Below, piece by piece: positions 61,579 to 64,000 of a DNA stretch of 64,000 nucleotides. The DNA lies in the NCBI RefSeq assembly GCF_031877795.1, contig NC_133935.1, forward strand, positions 85,070,748-85,134,747, written 5' to 3'. The translations under genes and the position numbers were made by a program. This stretch comes from Strix aluco (Eukaryota; Chordata; Aves; Strigiformes; Strigidae). The notes under the pieces were generated by a model. The model was not told the origin of the DNA and ran no database searches. It was given only the letters and a program-made list of their open reading frames with translations. The number at the start of each line of letters is the position of its first letter. Within the stretch, counting starts at the first letter, position 1.

Positions 61579-61650
61579 CCTGAAGCAGAGTCTCAGAACA
61601 AGCAGCTGAACCGTTGCTTCACTCTTCTCCCTGGAGAAACGTTTTTCTGA
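61579..61650 (-). promoter_or_regulatory. Candidate ENDOD1-like first exon with TATA box upstream
   Basis: On the minus strand a TATA box (GGTATATATTGC, about 61669-61680) is followed by roughly 90 bases ending in a strong donor, CAGG|GTAAGC, at 61578/61577. The exon has no start codon leading to a sensible protein, and would splice to the acceptor at 58536. The transcription start is estimated as about 30 bases below the TATA box. Confidence 0.5.
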
Positions 61651-61714
61651 TCCCGCAAGAGTCACACTGCAATATATACCCAGTCATAAGTCTGCCCGTT
61701 TTCATAAAAACGGA

Positions 61715-64000
61715 AGCTCACAGAAAAGAGAAGATTTCAACCGTTATTCAGAAGAAATTTGTTCATGCCTGCCCAGAAACGGGGTGACAATTGCTATTTG
61801 CTATTTCCGCAGGATTCTCCCAAGTTTGCTGACTTGCAGCATCACATGCCAGAAGCAGATAACTGCATCTGATGATTTCCCTTTCCATTTCCTCATTCCC
61901 CATGGGGTGCTGCCGCTGCAGCACCTACACACGTTGCTGTTCCTGGCAGACCATCTCTGGTGGCATTAGACCAACCAGCCTGTCTCTGAGTACACACAGA
62001 TGTTCACAGTTTGCTCTTCTACAGCCCCTCAGAATATAATTAATATGGTCAGGCTACAGATTTTCCCTTGCTTGATTGCAAAGTCTTTGTAACACCACTT
62101 ACTAATGCCACCCTACAGACCCTGGGGGCACAACTTGGTCTCTGCTTGCTGCTGCACAGCCACCGCAGAGCCTGTGTTCAAATAGGATCCCAATCTGCCC
62201 AGAAAGAAGGCTTGGTGAAGACAGCGTTTCTCTCCTTAGCAGTGGATAAAAGGGATTTGGGGGGATGGATACAGAGATCAAGGTTTGGTAGGCTGTGCTC
62301 TCTGGACCTCAGAGGACAGAGGGAATGAGAAGGGTTGGCTCCTATGGTCTCTCTAAGGACAGCTGGAGGAAAGATGCTGGTTTCCTACATTATTAGTGGG
62401 GTGGAAATGGGACTGAAGATTGTTAATGATTATGACCAAGAATAATCAGAAATGCGTATGACAAAAGTCAGGGACTCCAAGAAGGGTCCCTTGTCCTGAG
62501 CTGCACATTGGAGCATAGTTAAAGGGGTCTGGTAATATTTTGTACACATTTTGACTAAAAGCTGCAGGGAGCATGACTATTTGCTTGAATTTTTAATTTC
62601 TATACATACCCCTAGTCCCCAGGCCACATGCTGTGTGTCTTACCCTATATATCTCTGAACCCCAAGGGTTCAGCTTCTCTGATCTAGCAAATGCTCCCTC
62701 CTGTAGCCCAGTAAAAGCATCAGTGGGAAGCAGTTCCTTGCACTGGCTTTCACTCCCTGAGCTCTGCCCTTGCTCTGTGGTCCTGCTACATTTTGTCAGT
62801 GCAAGAGCTTGGCCATTGAAAGCATGTCTCGAAGTACTGGAGCTTCTGTGTCTCTAGATTAAAACAGCATTCAATGGACATTTCTGAAGAAGAATAACAA
62901 AGGGCTGAGCTTGATGTTGAGGCAATACTTGCTGGTCCTCTGCTTTTAACACAGTAAAGTATCAGGTCATGGTTGGAGTGCTGCCGCTCACAAAAAGTTC
63001 TTATATACAGAAAAAGGAAGAAGACAGGCAGTCAATACCAACTTCCTTATTTTTTTCAGAAGGGACTTAAAATATCCACCATGAAATAGTAAACAGCCAA
63101 TTAGGTAATACAATCAATACCCAGCTGGTATCTCAAAAATGCAATGGAAACATAGTTCAAGTTTTCAAAAGGCCTGATGGTGAAATCCCACGCAGAGCAA
63201 TTTGCAGCAAGCCAGTCTTGGATAACAAGAAGTTTTTCCATGTAACTGGCATCAACAAAAGCTAACCTGGGTCAACTCTTACAGCGGACTAGTGAAACTG
63301 TTTAAAATCCTTATGTGAGCACTCTCCTTTTGAAAATGGAGGAAAATAAGTCCAGTTAGTTGTGAACGAATGATCAGTGGGAATGAACCCAAACTCTTCC
63401 ACTTGTCCACAGTTTTAATTAATCCGGGCAAACTTTCCTGAGTATATCCAAAAAACTTACTGTGTTTAAAACACAGATAACAGTCTAGAAATTCTGTAAC
63501 AAGTTGGTTGTTATAACCAGAAATAACCAGAAGCAGCCATAAACCTCTTGTCCTGCTCCTAAGGTCTATGAGGTCATACTTTTGCATTTCACTGATTTTC
63601 ACAAAAATTGTGCTCTAATGCTTAATAACGGGCACTATTCTCCCTTTGATGTCAGTGTAGGCGGTGCCTACATGTTGTCCAGAGCTGTGCACTTTCTGGA
63701 TGGAGAGGTGATGTGAGTGATGTCAAATGAGCTTTCCTGCAGGCCAGCTCCCATGTGGTTTGTCCTGTAAGACAAAGTGCCGTTTCTTCAACTTGTAAAG
63801 GTCAGAGATGGAAAAATCCTATTGAATCCTCCAGTATTCTCCCAGTTGGGAACCCAGAGATTTGTAGATGAAGTGCTTCCAATAATTTTTCCATGTCATG
63901 GTTGAAAAGAAACAGGACTTGCAGTACTTTTCTGGGGAAATTGTATCAAAGTCCAGACCTGGCTTCTCCACGAGGATGTTCTCCTGACATCTATCTCAGC
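61715..64000. other. No gene recognised
   Basis: Only short chance frames. The longest, 107 codons on the minus strand at 63279-63602, has no recognisable domain and no splice context. No CR1 tail is visible. Confidence 0.5.

Noticed and set aside
61836-61890. GITCQK-like reading after an AG on the plus strand, resembling the start of an IL15RA sushi domain
   Set aside because: The remaining Cys and the Trp of a sushi domain do not follow, so the match is limited to a few residues.
1-64000. tRNA, rRNA and CRISPR features
   Set aside because: No cloverleaf-like or rRNA sequence was noticed by eye, and regular spaced direct repeats are limited to the short tandem arrays listed; CRISPR is not expected in a bird genome.

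Overview
This is avian nuclear DNA. Copies of the CR1 LINE with the bird-type 3' end (repeated ATTCTATGATT) occur throughout, genes are split by large introns, and gene order and orientation match the vertebrate RBM17-IL2RA neighbourhood (human 10p15). I cannot name the species from the sequence alone.

Layout. (1) About 0.5-4.9 kb, minus strand: the 5' part of RBM17 (splicing factor SPF45), with three coding exons, a non-coding first exon and a CpG-island promoter; the rest of the gene lies off the left edge. (2) About 5-29.7 kb: intergenic DNA between the divergently transcribed RBM17 and IL2RA. It holds short tandem repeats, remnants of old LINEs, several CR1 copies (one split by an 885-bp LTR-like insert, one 2.8 kb long and apparently nested in an older LINE), and a striking inverted duplication with two ~350-bp arms about 97% identical. 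(3) 29.76-~47.5 kb, plus strand: IL2RA (CD25), with signal peptide exon, two sushi-domain exons separated by a linker exon, a stalk exon, and a membrane segment/tail whose exact splicing is uncertain. (4) 47.9-49.0 kb: another CR1. (5) 55.4-61.7 kb, minus strand: a two-coding-exon ENDOD1-like gene for a secreted DNA/RNA non-specific endonuclease with its key catalytic residues intact, and a likely TATA promoter plus non-coding first exon 3 kb upstream. It converges on IL2RA. (6) 61.7-64 kb: no gene recognised.

RBM17 is a housekeeping splicing factor, IL2RA is the inducible alpha chain of the IL-2 receptor, and the ENDOD1-like enzyme is probably secreted; nothing suggests they act in one pathway. 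IL15RA, the usual neighbour of IL2RA in mammals, was not found in the window.

The most unusual items are the inverted duplication 2.6 kb upstream of IL2RA, the ambiguous proline-containing membrane end of IL2RA, a start-stop upstream ORF just before the IL2RA start codon, and the ENDOD1-like enzyme with a Serratia-nuclease-type active site.
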